In this document: piece by piece, positions 1-6,054 of the stretch
Position numbering within the stretch: position 1 is the first letter of the stretch
Layout: each line of letters starts with the position of its first letter
Assembly: GCA_012744295.1 (NCBI GenBank)
Contig: JAAYIB010000150.1
Location: forward strand, 1-6,157
Direction: 5' to 3'
Origin: Acholeplasmataceae bacterium
GTDB taxonomy: Bacteria; Bacillota; Negativicutes; Acidaminococcales; Acidaminococcaceae
DNA length: 6,157 bases
The notes under the pieces: generated by a model
Told to the model about the DNA's origin: nothing
Databases searched by the model: none
The model's input: only the letters and a program-made list of their open reading frames with translations
Program-made: the position numbers and the translations under genes

Positions 1-984
1 ACCGAGGGCCGTCCCAGCCTGAGACAAAAAATAGCCGCACGGATGCAGGCAAAATATCATACGGCGGTTGCTCCCGATGAAATCCTGATTACTACCGGCT
101 CTCAGCAATGCCTTGATTTTACGGGCAAATTGTTTCTTGACCCCGGTGACGTGGTTTTGTGCGAGAGCCCCTCGTATTTGGGCGCACTGAACGCCTTCAA
201 TGCTTACGAGCCAAGGTTTGTAGAGGTTCCGACGGATGACGGGGGCTTGCTTCCCGAAGAATTGGACAAAATTCTGGCGACGACAGAACGCTGCAAATTT
301 ATTTATGTCATACCGGACTTTCAAAATCCGACGGGGCGCACCTGGAGTATGGAGCGGCGTGTAAAATTTATGGAGGTCGTCAATAAGCACAACCTGCCTG
401 TAATTGAAGACAATCCTTACGGGGAACTGCGGTTTGAAGGAGAAATCTTCCCTTCCTTGAAATCGATGGATACCAAGGGTCTGGTAATTTTTCTCGGCAC
501 TTTTTCGAAGATATTCTGCCCGGGACTTCGTTTGGGCTGGGTTGCCGCGAAGCAGGAAGTGCTTTCTGAATACGTCAAAATAAAGCAAAGTGCAGACCTG
601 CATACGTCAAACTTTGACCAGGGCCTTGCGGATGCTTATATGGAATATTATGACCTCGACGCACATGTTGAAAAAATCAAGAATCTTTACAGGCATCGCC
701 GTGACGTTATAGTGGAAAGCATGGAAAGAATGATGCCGGACGGTGTTGAGTGGACCTATCCCGCAGGCGGCCTCTTCCTGTGGCTGACCTTCCCTGAAGG
801 CACAAGCGCGAACGCAATTTTCAGAAAGTGCCTGGAGAAAAATGTTGCCGGCGTAACCGGAGACGCCTTTTATCCCAACGGCAAGACCGACCGCAACATG
901 CGTATAAATTATTCCAACATGCCGGACGAGAAAATCATCGAAGGCATCAGGAGAATGGCCGAAGCAATTAAAGAGTGCATGTAA
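1..984 (+). CDS. PLP-dependent class I/II aminotransferase, 5'-truncated by the window edge
   Basis: Fold-type I aminotransferase that moves an amino group between an amino acid and a 2-oxo acid through pyridoxal phosphate in the cytoplasm. The frame is open from base 1, so the first in-frame ATG at 43 (preceded by LRQKIAAR) is internal. 327 residues are visible, and a family length near 390-400 suggests about 65-70 are missing. Visible residues, counted from base 1: TTGSQQ cofactor-phosphate loop near 31-36, QNPTG with Asn109, EDNPYG with Asp137 and Tyr140, GTFSK with the probable Schiff-base Lys170 (codon 508-510), PGLRLGW after it, and NMRINYS with the probable carboxylate-binding Arg301. 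The KQSADLHTS stretch is typical of the LysN / 2-aminoadipate and MocR-like aminotransferase group, so the substrate may be 2-aminoadipate, an aromatic or a branched amino acid; the sequence does not decide. Whether a GntR-type DNA-binding domain lies upstream cannot be seen. A terminator follows, so it is probably not part of the polA operon. Confidence 0.93.
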   Translation, partial: TEGRPSLRQKIAARMQAKYHTAVAPDEILITTGSQQCLDFTGKLFLDPGDVVLCESPSYLGALNAFNAYEPRFVEVPTDDGGLLPEELDKILATTERCKFIYVIPDFQNPTGRTWSMERRVKFMEVVNKHNLPVIEDNPYGELRFEGEIFPSLKSMDTKGLVIFLGTFSKIFCPGLRLGWVAAKQEVLSEYVKIKQSADLHTSNFDQGLADAYMEYYDLDAHVEKIKNLYRHRRDVIVESMERMMPDGVEWTYPAGGLFLWLTFPEGTSANAIFRKCLEKNVAGVTGDAFYPNGKTDRNMRINYSNMPDEKIIEGIRRMAEAIKECM

Positions 985-996
985 AAATAACTTCCG

Positions 997-1042
997 ACCG
1001 CTTGTGGTTTTGTGAAAGCAAAGCTGCAGGCGGTTTTGTTAT
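997..1042 (+). terminator. Probable intrinsic terminator after the aminotransferase gene
   Basis: ACCGCTTG (997-1004) pairs with CAGGCGGT (1027-1034) in an 8-bp stem with one T-G wobble, followed by TTTTGTTATTATT. The 22-nt loop contains a smaller 5-bp stem, TTTTG with CAAAG. The long loop and the interrupted T-tract make it weaker than a textbook terminator, but its place 12 nt after the stop codon fits. Confidence 0.55.
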
Positions 1043-1065
1043 TATTGCTCGCATTATGCTATAAT
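1036..1065 (+). promoter_or_regulatory. Sigma-A-type promoter of the polA operon
   Basis: A -35 box TTGTTA (1036-1041, 4 of 6 consensus) stands 18 bp from a perfect -10 TATAAT (1060-1065), which is preceded by TG at 1057-1058 to form an extended -10 (TGCTATAAT). Transcription should begin near 1072 and leave a leader of about 30 nt before polA. No operator-like repeat is obvious. The -35 box lies inside the T-tract of the preceding terminator. Confidence 0.8.
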
Positions 1066-1086
1066 AAAATGGTGTAAATACCCGGG

Positions 1087-1096
1087 AAAGCGGTGA
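1087..1096 (+). promoter_or_regulatory. Ribosome binding site of polA supporting a GTG start
   Basis: AAAGCGGTGA resembles the anti-16S consensus AAAGGAGGTGA with a short defect in the middle. It ends 4 nt before GTG 1101. The upstream in-frame region offers no better start, and the protein begins exactly where Pol I proteins usually do (short N-terminus before the VVDGSSL motif). Confidence 0.65.
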
Positions 1097-1100
1097 CGAC

Positions 1101-3707
1101 GTGGCAGATAAGTTTTTGGTAGTTGATGGCAGCAGTCTGATTCATAGGGCATTTTTCGCCCTGCCGCCTCTAATGACGAGAAAGGGGCTCAATACGGGAG
1201 CCGTTTACGGATTTTGCAATATGCTTTTGCGAGTAATAAGCGATGTCAAGCCGAAGTGGATCGCGATTGCCTTCGACAAGTCCCGCGTTACCTTCAGAAA
1301 TAATATGTACGCTGATTACAAGGCGCAGAGAAAGGAAACTCCGTCGGAATTGTCGGAGCAGTTTCCGATTGCCAGAAAGCTTCTTGAAGCTATGAACATC
1401 AGCGTCCTTGAACTCGAAGGCTATGAAGCCGACGACATTATCGGCACCTTTGCCCTTCATAAGTCCGACGAGGCGGAGGTAATCATCGTTACGGGTGACC
1501 GTGACGAGCTGCAGCTTCTGAAGGATAACGTCAAGGTCTTCTATACGAAGCGGGGCATAACAGACATCCAGGAGTTTGATGTTGAAGAATTCAAGGCAAA
1601 CTACGAGGGGCTTGAACCATCACAGCTTGTAGATTTAAAGGGCCTGATGGGAGACGCGTCCGACAACATCCCCGGCGTACCGGGCGTAGGTCCGAAAACG
1701 GCAATGAAACTTATTGCCGAATACCAAAGCGTCGAGAATGTGCTTGCCAACATTGAAGAAATAAAAGGCAAGTCCCTTAAGGGAAAACTCGAAGAAAACA
1801 AGGAAAAAGCCATTTTATCAAAGCAATTGGCAAGGATCTTCACCGATGTGCCGATCGAGCTTGACCTCGAGCAGCATTTGCTGAAGGGGATGAAGCCTGA
1901 TGCGAAAGCTTTGATGCAGGAGCTTGAGTTCAGAAACCTTTGGGAACGCTTTGCGGCCGTGCTGGGTTCGGGCGAACCGGAAACCTTTGACCTTTTCGGC
2001 GAAGAGGTCTACTCGGAGGTTGTGAGGATGCCAAGAAAGCAAATTATGACGGTTGAAGAGGCCGCGGCTTTGTTTGCCGCAATCAAGGCTTCCGCTGCGC
2101 CGATTTGTTTGACGGAAGAAACGGAGGGGACTTTGCCAGAGCTTGCTTTTGCCGGTCTGTCGCTGCTTTTTGACGGCAAGGTTTATCACTTCCCGCACGA
2201 AAGCGGAGCATGGCAGGAGGTATTCAAGTATCTTGCCGACGCTTCGATGAAGAAGATACTTTGCGAAGGCAAAGAGTTTTTCAAGACCTGTCTTGCCCAA
2301 GGCGTCAGGCTGGCGGGCATTGAGGATGACTGCGCGCTGGCGGCTTATCTGGCCGAACCCGGCGAGGGCAGCTACACGCTCAAAACGCTCGCCGACCGCT
2401 ATCTCGTGAAGAACGACGGCGGCACGGTACAGGACTTGGAGGCGCTTCGGCCTTTGCTGTCGAAACTCATGGCTGAAAAAAAACTTCTTGCGCTATATAG
2501 AGAACTTGAGCTCCCGCTGCTGCCCGTTTTGGCGGAAATGGAGCTGACCGGCATCGCCGTTGATGAAAAGCTGCTCTCGGACATTACAATGGAATTTGCC
2601 AAAAAAATCGGCGAGCTGGAAGAAACGGCCTACGAACAGGCGGGCGAACCCTTTAACCTCAAGTCGCCGAAACAGCTTGGTACGATTTTGTTTGACAAAC
2701 TCGGACTGCCTGTGATTAAAAAGACCAAAACCGGTTATTCTACCGATGTCAGCGTTTTAGAGGAACTTGAAAAGCATCACCCGCTGCTTGGAACGATTTT
2801 ACAGCACAGGCAGCTGACAAAGCTTTATTCTACATATCTTGAAGGCTTGAAGCCGCTGATTAACAAAAAGACCAAGCGTGTACACACCCATTTTCAACAG
2901 ACGGTAACGGTAACCGGCCGTCTTTCCAGCACGGAACCCAATTTGCAGAACATACCTGTAAGGACGGAAGCCGGCAAAAGGATGCGCGCGATGTTTGTGC
3001 CCGGACAAGGCTATGATTTTCTGATGTCCTGCGACTATTCCCAGGTGGAATTAAGGGTTCTGGCACATATGGCGGAGGACGAGCTCCTTCTGGACTCTTT
3101 TGGCAAGGGCCAGGACGTTCATGCCAGAACCGCAGCGGAAGTTTTCGAAATTCCTCTAAAGGATGTTACGCCGGAGATGAGGACGCGGGCTAAGGCCGTC
3201 AACTTCGGAATCGTTTACGGCATCAGCGACTACGGCCTCGGCCGGCAGCTCGGAATAAGCCGGAACGAAGCCGCGAAATACATCGAGAGTTATTTCCAGC
3301 GTTACACGGGCGTGAAGGATTATATGGAAAGAATTGTGGCCGAAGCAAGGAATAACGGCTATGTTTCTACCATGTTCGGGCGGCGGCGCTACTTGCCCGA
3401 CATTAACAACAAGAATTTCAACCTGCGCAGCTTTGCCGAAAGAACAGCCATCAACACGCCGATACAGGGAACCGCCGCCGACATCATCAAGCTTGCTATG
3501 ATAAGGGTGCACGTGGCGTTAAAGGCCTCCGGCCTGAAGAGCCGTTTGTTGCTGCAGGTGCATGACGAGCTTGTGCTTGAAGTTTGTGAAAATGAAAAGG
3601 AAAGAGTCGGCTTGCTGGTCAAGGAGATAATGGAAAACAGCGTCAAGCTTTCCGTGCCGCTCGTGGCAGACGTTGCTTTTGGCAGGAACTGGGCAGAAAC
3701 AAAGTAA
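1101..3707 (+). CDS. polA: DNA polymerase I (5' nuclease plus polymerase, degenerate proofreading domain)
   Basis: Family A DNA polymerase that fills gaps and removes RNA primers and flaps during lagging-strand synthesis and excision repair. It has 868 residues, usual for Bacillota. Residues 1 to about 290 are the 5' nuclease, with acidic metal ligands Asp9, Asp59, Asp111/Asp112, Asp133/Asp135 and Asp185/Asp188 and the helix-hairpin-helix GVPGVGPKT (192-200). Residues about 310-470 occupy the place of the 3'-5' exonuclease, but the catalytic residues are missing: the first motif reads LTEETE at 337-342, the aligned Asp of the second is Phe in CEGKEFFK, and no YxxxD third motif is visible. The polymerase domain has motif A DYSQVELR (Asp645), motif B with Arg694, Lys698, Phe702 and Tyr706, and motif C QVHDE (Asp822). 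Polymerase and flap nuclease should be active and proofreading should not. Phe702 is the usual residue at the dideoxy-discrimination site. GTG start; first gene of a four-gene unit, 29 nt before mutM. Confidence 0.98.
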   Translation: MADKFLVVDGSSLIHRAFFALPPLMTRKGLNTGAVYGFCNMLLRVISDVKPKWIAIAFDKSRVTFRNNMYADYKAQRKETPSELSEQFPIARKLLEAMNISVLELEGYEADDIIGTFALHKSDEAEVIIVTGDRDELQLLKDNVKVFYTKRGITDIQEFDVEEFKANYEGLEPSQLVDLKGLMGDASDNIPGVPGVGPKTAMKLIAEYQSVENVLANIEEIKGKSLKGKLEENKEKAILSKQLARIFTDVPIELDLEQHLLKGMKPDAKALMQELEFRNLWERFAAVLGSGEPETFDLFGEEVYSEVVRMPRKQIMTVEEAAALFAAIKASAAPICLTEETEGTLPELAFAGLSLLFDGKVYHFPHESGAWQEVFKYLADASMKKILCEGKEFFKTCLAQGVRLAGIEDDCALAAYLAEPGEGSYTLKTLADRYLVKNDGGTVQDLEALRPLLSKLMAEKKLLALYRELELPLLPVLAEMELTGIAVDEKLLSDITMEFAKKIGELEETAYEQAGEPFNLKSPKQLGTILFDKLGLPVIKKTKTGYSTDVSVLEELEKHHPLLGTILQHRQLTKLYSTYLEGLKPLINKKTKRVHTHFQQTVTVTGRLSSTEPNLQNIPVRTEAGKRMRAMFVPGQGYDFLMSCDYSQVELRVLAHMAEDELLLDSFGKGQDVHARTAAEVFEIPLKDVTPEMRTRAKAVNFGIVYGISDYGLGRQLGISRNEAAKYIESYFQRYTGVKDYMERIVAEARNNGYVSTMFGRRRYLPDINNKNFNLRSFAERTAINTPIQGTAADIIKLAMIRVHVALKASGLKSRLLLQVHDELVLEVCENEKERVGLLVKEIMENSVKLSVPLVADVAFGRNWAETK

Positions 3708-3723
3708 GCCGACAAGATTGACT

Positions 3724-3730
3724 AAGGAGA
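3724..3730 (+). promoter_or_regulatory. Ribosome binding site of mutM
   Basis: AAGGAGA sits 6 nt before ATG 3737. This fixes the start, which also gives the mandatory N-terminal MPELPE of the family. Confidence 0.85.
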
Positions 3731-3736
3731 AGAAAG

Positions 3737-4558
3737 ATGCCAGAATTGCCTGAAATAGAACAAGTCAGAAAAACCCTTAAGCCGCACATTGTGAACAAAA
3801 TGGTGAAACATGTCGACATCAGGCTGCCGAGGATGATTAAGCACCCGGCGCCTGAGAACTTCGCGGACATTCTGGTGGGACAAAGCGTAAGGGAACTGAA
3901 AAGAAGAGGCAAATATCTTATTATAGAGTTTAACACCAACCTCCGGCTTGTCATTCATTTAAGAATGACGGGGGCGCTTGTTGCAGCCGACAGCGATGCG
4001 GCAGAACCGCCCTATGCCAAGGTCAGGTTCGACCTGACGGGTGACAAGACATTGTGGTTTTGTGATATCAGGACGTTTGGCACAATGCATCTGATCGTCA
4101 ATGACGACATTTCCCTTCCCGGTTTGGAAAAATTGGGGCCGGAGCCCGGAAGCAGTGAATTTTCCGCGGAGTATTTGGAGAAAATCGTCAAAAACCGAAC
4201 AGGCGCCATCAAGGGCGTACTGCTTAACCAAGAAGCGGTGGCGGGCTTGGGCAACATCTATGTAGACGAGGCGCTTGCCCAGGCAGGCATTCTGCCGCAG
4301 AAACCGGCCCGCAGCCTGAGCAGGAAAGAGCTGAAGGAACTTGTCGCAAGCGTAAACAAGGTTATACGGCAGGGCATCAAAAACCGCGGTACCACGTTTC
4401 GCAATTATGTCGACGGGAACGGCACGCAGGGCACAAACCAGCACCATCTGCTGGTTTATGGCCGCAAAGGACAGCCTTGTAAAAAGTGCGGCAGAGAACT
4501 CATCGGTACAAAAGTTGCCGGCAGGGGCACAACCTATTGCGCAAATTGTCAACGCTAA
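3737..4558 (+). CDS. mutM: Formamidopyrimidine-DNA glycosylase (Fpg/MutM)
   Basis: Bifunctional DNA glycosylase/AP lyase that removes 8-oxoguanine and formamidopyrimidines and cuts the backbone by beta,delta-elimination. The 273 residues match the family's usual length. The protein starts MPELPEIE: after Met removal the N-terminal proline (Pro2 here) is the Schiff-base nucleophile, with Glu3 as the acid. Lys59 in RRGKY is the conserved lysine that contacts DNA and the damaged base. HLRMTG (74-79) carries the probable void-filling Met77, and DIRTFG (110-115) the Arg112 and Phe114 intercalation region. GNIYVDE (172-178) belongs to the helix-two-turn-helix. The C-terminal zinc finger has Cys248, Cys251, Cys268 and Cys271 with Arg263 between the pairs, all intact. 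The intact finger and lysine favour Fpg over Nei (endonuclease VIII). Its place right after polA suggests coupled base-excision repair. Neighbour coaE begins 12 nt downstream. Confidence 0.97.
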   Translation: MPELPEIEQVRKTLKPHIVNKMVKHVDIRLPRMIKHPAPENFADILVGQSVRELKRRGKYLIIEFNTNLRLVIHLRMTGALVAADSDAAEPPYAKVRFDLTGDKTLWFCDIRTFGTMHLIVNDDISLPGLEKLGPEPGSSEFSAEYLEKIVKNRTGAIKGVLLNQEAVAGLGNIYVDEALAQAGILPQKPARSLSRKELKELVASVNKVIRQGIKNRGTTFRNYVDGNGTQGTNQHHLLVYGRKGQPCKKCGRELIGTKVAGRGTTYCANCQR

Positions 4559-4564
4559 GGGGTG
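4557..4564 (+). promoter_or_regulatory. Ribosome binding site of coaE, overlapping the mutM stop codon
   Basis: AAGGGGTG begins in the TAA stop of mutM (4556-4558) and ends 6 nt before ATG 4571. This spacing favours ATG 4571 over the in-frame GTG codons at 4562 and 4568; the first lies inside the site itself. Confidence 0.75.
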
Positions 4565-4570
4565 TTTGTG

Positions 4571-5164
4571 ATGAAGGTTATTGGTCTTACGGGAGGCATT
4601 GGTTCAGGCAAGACTTCAGTCGCCAACAAGCTGAGACGTCTCGGCGCCATGGTGTTCGACGCAGATGAGGCGGCAAGGCAGGCTCTTTTGCCTGACTGTG
4701 CCTGTTATGAAAAGGTTGCCGCGGCCTTTGGCAGGGAGATTTTAGAACCGGGCGGCGGCATTAAAAGAGACGTGCTGGCGGCTATTGTTTTTGAAAATAA
4801 GGAGCGTTTGAACCTGCTTGAAGGAATTGTTCACCGCTATGTCTGGCAACAGGCTGATAGTTTTCTTGACGAATGCCGGCGCAGAGGCGAAAAAGCCGCA
4901 GTGCTTGACATACCTCTGTTGATAGAAAAAGGCTGGCACGAAAAGATGGACGAAGTGTGGCTGATTGAGGTCAGCATCGAGACGCAGCTGCAAAGAACCA
5001 TGAAAAGAAGCGGTCTGACCGAAGACGAGGTCAGAAAGCGTATCGCGGCGCAGCTGCCGCTTGCGGAAAAGCGCAGGTATGCAACAGTGATTATAATTAA
5101 TGAAGGAACTTGGCAGGAAACAGAAAAGCAGATAGCTGCTGCCTGGGAAAAGACCATAAAATAG
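4571..5164 (+). CDS. coaE: Dephospho-CoA kinase
   Basis: Phosphorylates the 3'-hydroxyl of the ribose of dephospho-CoA with ATP, the last step of coenzyme A synthesis, in the cytoplasm. The chosen start gives 197 residues, the family's usual size, beginning MKVIGLTGGIGSGKTS, with the P-loop at 8-15 (Lys14, Thr15). VFDADEAAR (28-36) carries the acidic pair Asp30/Asp32 of the substrate site. HRY (88-90) sits where the family has a His-Pro pair, and LDIPLLIEKG (112-121) is the conserved PLLxE region. QRTMKRSGLTEDEVRKRIAAQ (141-161) matches the lid region, and the C-terminal part ATVIIINEG (171-179) holds the usual Asn. Three consensus positions differ: His-Pro is His-Arg, Arg-Asp of the lid is Arg-Ser, and Ala-Asp before VIxN is Ala-Thr. 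The main catalytic residues remain, so it is probably active. Third gene of the polA unit; mutM-coaE adjacency is common in Bacillota. Confidence 0.95.
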   Translation: MKVIGLTGGIGSGKTSVANKLRRLGAMVFDADEAARQALLPDCACYEKVAAAFGREILEPGGGIKRDVLAAIVFENKERLNLLEGIVHRYVWQQADSFLDECRRRGEKAAVLDIPLLIEKGWHEKMDEVWLIEVSIETQLQRTMKRSGLTEDEVRKRIAAQLPLAEKRRYATVIIINEGTWQETEKQIAAAWEKTIK

Positions 5165-5165
5165 C

Positions 5166-5172
5166 GGGGGGA
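5166..5172 (+). promoter_or_regulatory. Ribosome binding site supporting a TTG start for the transglycosylase
   Basis: GGGGGGA lies 5 nt before TTG 5178 and directly after the coaE stop codon. No ATG or GTG occurs in frame between this site and the membrane segment, so TTG is the only start that keeps the positively charged N-terminus. Confidence 0.7.
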
Positions 5173-5177
5173 TACGC

Positions 5178-5768
5178 TTGCGCAAAAAGAGAAAAAGCAG
5201 GCATTGGCTTCATGCGGCATTGCTGGTCTGTATCCTGTTCGCGGTTTGGCAGGTATGGCGTTCGGATGCGGTACAGATGAGGTTTGTCTATCTTTGGCCA
5301 TATCAGGAAGAAATCATCGAATACAGCAGGAAGAACAAGCTTGACCCGTTTCTTGTTGCCGCGGTCGTCAAAAATGAAAGCAGGTTCCGCATCGAGGCGA
5401 AATCAAAGCCGGGGGCAATGGGTCTGATGCAGATAATGCCGGAGACGGGTGAGTGGATTGCCAGGGAAATGGGCTTCAGTGATTTTTCGACAGAGCGCTT
5501 GCTTGAGGCGGAAACCAATATCAGGATGGGATGCTGGTATCTGAGCGAGCTCGAGCATGAATTCGGCACAAACAGGGTGCTGATGCTGAGCGCCTACAAT
5601 GCGGGCAGGGGCGTCACGCGCAGATGGATGGAGGATTTTCGTTGGAGTCCTGACTTTGGCAACATAGAGGCGATTCCTTATTCGGATACCCGTGAATATG
5701 TTAAAAACGTCTTGTATGACCGTGGACAATACTACAAATTATATAAAAATCGTTTGGTGGAGTATTGA
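5178..5768 (+). CDS. Membrane-anchored Slt-type lytic transglycosylase
   Basis: Cleaves the MurNAc-GlcNAc bond of peptidoglycan with formation of a 1,6-anhydro end, acting outside the cytoplasmic membrane. It has 196 residues. A basic start (RKKRKSR) precedes one hydrophobic segment at about 11-26 (LHAALLVCILFAVWQV) with no clear signal-peptidase site, so I read it as a signal anchor with the enzyme outside. The GH23 catalytic domain spans about 42-192: catalytic Glu67 in NESRF, GAMGLMQIMP (79-88), the helix ETNIRMGCWYL (112-122), AYNAG (139-143), and the C-terminal IPYSDTREYVKNVL (166-179). The last motif resembles the end of the E. coli Slt70 catalytic domain, placing it in family 1A. No LysM or SPOR domain is present. 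TTG start; last gene of the polA unit, 13 nt after coaE. Roles in wall turnover, or in opening the wall for assembly of an envelope machine, are inference. I withhold a gene symbol because naming is inconsistent in this group. Confidence 0.94.
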   Translation: MRKKRKSRHWLHAALLVCILFAVWQVWRSDAVQMRFVYLWPYQEEIIEYSRKNKLDPFLVAAVVKNESRFRIEAKSKPGAMGLMQIMPETGEWIAREMGFSDFSTERLLEAETNIRMGCWYLSELEHEFGTNRVLMLSAYNAGRGVTRRWMEDFRWSPDFGNIEAIPYSDTREYVKNVLYDRGQYYKLYKNRLVEY

Positions 5769-5793
5769 CGGCTAAAGCCTGATATGCTATCAT
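5765..5793 (+). promoter_or_regulatory. Promoter of the tRNA-Leu pair, -35 box on the upstream stop codon
   Basis: TTGACG (5765-5770, 5 of 6 consensus) is separated by 17 bp from TATCAT (5788-5793, 5 of 6), which is preceded by TG at 5785-5786 to form an extended -10. The -35 box includes the TGA stop of the transglycosylase gene (5766-5768). Transcription should start near 5800, about 18 nt before the first tRNA. Strong boxes and a short leader suit a stable-RNA promoter. Confidence 0.78.
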
Positions 5794-5797
5794 ATCA
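5780..5797 (+). repeat. Perfect 7-bp inverted repeat across the -10 box
   Basis: TGATATG (5780-5786) and CATATCA (5791-5797) are exact inverted copies around CTAT. The repeat covers the -10 element of the tRNA promoter. With no T-tract it is not a terminator. In RNA reading through from the polA unit it could form a 7-bp hairpin; as DNA it could be a protein-binding site. Neither use is shown. Confidence 0.5.
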
Positions 5798-5817
5798 ATG
5801 TTGCCGATAAATGATGC

Positions 5818-5903
5818 GCGGTCGTGGCGGAACGGCAGACGCGCTAGCCTCAGGAGCTAGTAGGGGCAACCCTGTGGAGGTTCAAATCCTCTCGACCGCA
5901 CCA
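5818..5903 (+). tRNA. tRNA-Leu, anticodon CAG
   Basis: Class II tRNA of 86 nt with encoded CCA, reading CUG codons. Acceptor GCGGTCG (5818-5824) pairs fully with CGACCGC (5893-5899), followed by A73 and CCA (5901-5903). The D-arm is GCG/CGC around GAACGGCAGA. The anticodon stem CTAGC/GCTAG holds the loop CTCAGGA, with CAG at 5851-5853. The long variable arm, diagnostic of Leu/Ser/Tyr, is AGGG-GCAA-CCCT with a GNRA loop. The T-arm is GGAGG-TTCAAAT-CCTCT. First of two tandem tRNA-Leu genes under the promoter at 5765-5793. Confidence 0.97.
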
Positions 5904-5933
5904 AATTCATTTGGTGACAGGACATCATTGCAG

Positions 5934-6017
5934 GCGGTTGTGGCGGAACGGCAGACGCACCATCTTGAGGGGGTGGCGGGGAGACTCGTGTGGGTTCAAA
6001 TCCCACCAACCGCACCA
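5934..6017 (+). tRNA. tRNA-Leu, anticodon GAG
   Basis: Class II tRNA of 84 nt with encoded CCA, reading CUC and CUU codons. Acceptor GCGGTTG (5934-5940) pairs with CAACCGC (6007-6013), followed by A73 and CCA (6015-6017). The anticodon stem CCATC/GGTGG (one T-G pair) holds the loop TTGAGGG, with GAG at 5967-5969. The variable arm is CGGG-GAGA-CTCG and the T-arm GTGGG-TTCAAAT-CCCAC. It follows the first tRNA by 30 nt with no promoter between them, so the two are probably cut from one transcript. Confidence 0.97.
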
Positions 6018-6029
6018 AAACAAAAAATC

Positions 6030-6054
6030 ACACCACATTCGTGGTGTTTTTTTT
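6030..6054 (+). terminator. Intrinsic terminator of the tRNA-Leu transcript
   Basis: ACACCAC (6030-6036) and GTGGTGT (6041-6047) form a perfect 7-bp stem around ATTC, followed by an uninterrupted run of eight T (6047-6054). It lies 12 nt after the CCA of the second tRNA and also closes any read-through from the polA unit. Confidence 0.9.

Noticed and set aside
43..984. ATG 43 as the true start of the aminotransferase gene
   Set aside because: The frame is open back to base 1 and encodes family-like sequence (LRQKIAARM); the gene simply starts outside the window.
1069..1077. ATG-GTG-TAA mini-frame before polA as a leader peptide
   Set aside because: It lies at or before the predicted transcription start and has no ribosome binding site.
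3959..4552. Long - strand open frame of 197 codons opposite mutM
   Set aside because: It lies wholly inside a convincing mutM gene, shows no recognisable domain, and is a frame shadow. The same holds for the other - strand frames opposite polA, coaE and the transglycosylase gene.
4562..4570. GTG 4562 or GTG 4568 as the coaE start
   Set aside because: GTG 4562 lies within the ribosome binding site; ATG 4571 has correct spacing and gives the standard N-terminus.
5770..5779. GGCTAAAGCC as a terminator for the polA unit
   Set aside because: The stem is only 3-4 bp and no T-tract follows.
5818..6017. tRNA-Leu genes as an integration site for a mobile element
   Set aside because: No integrase gene and no repeated tRNA 3' end beyond the two genes themselves is present; a terminator follows directly.
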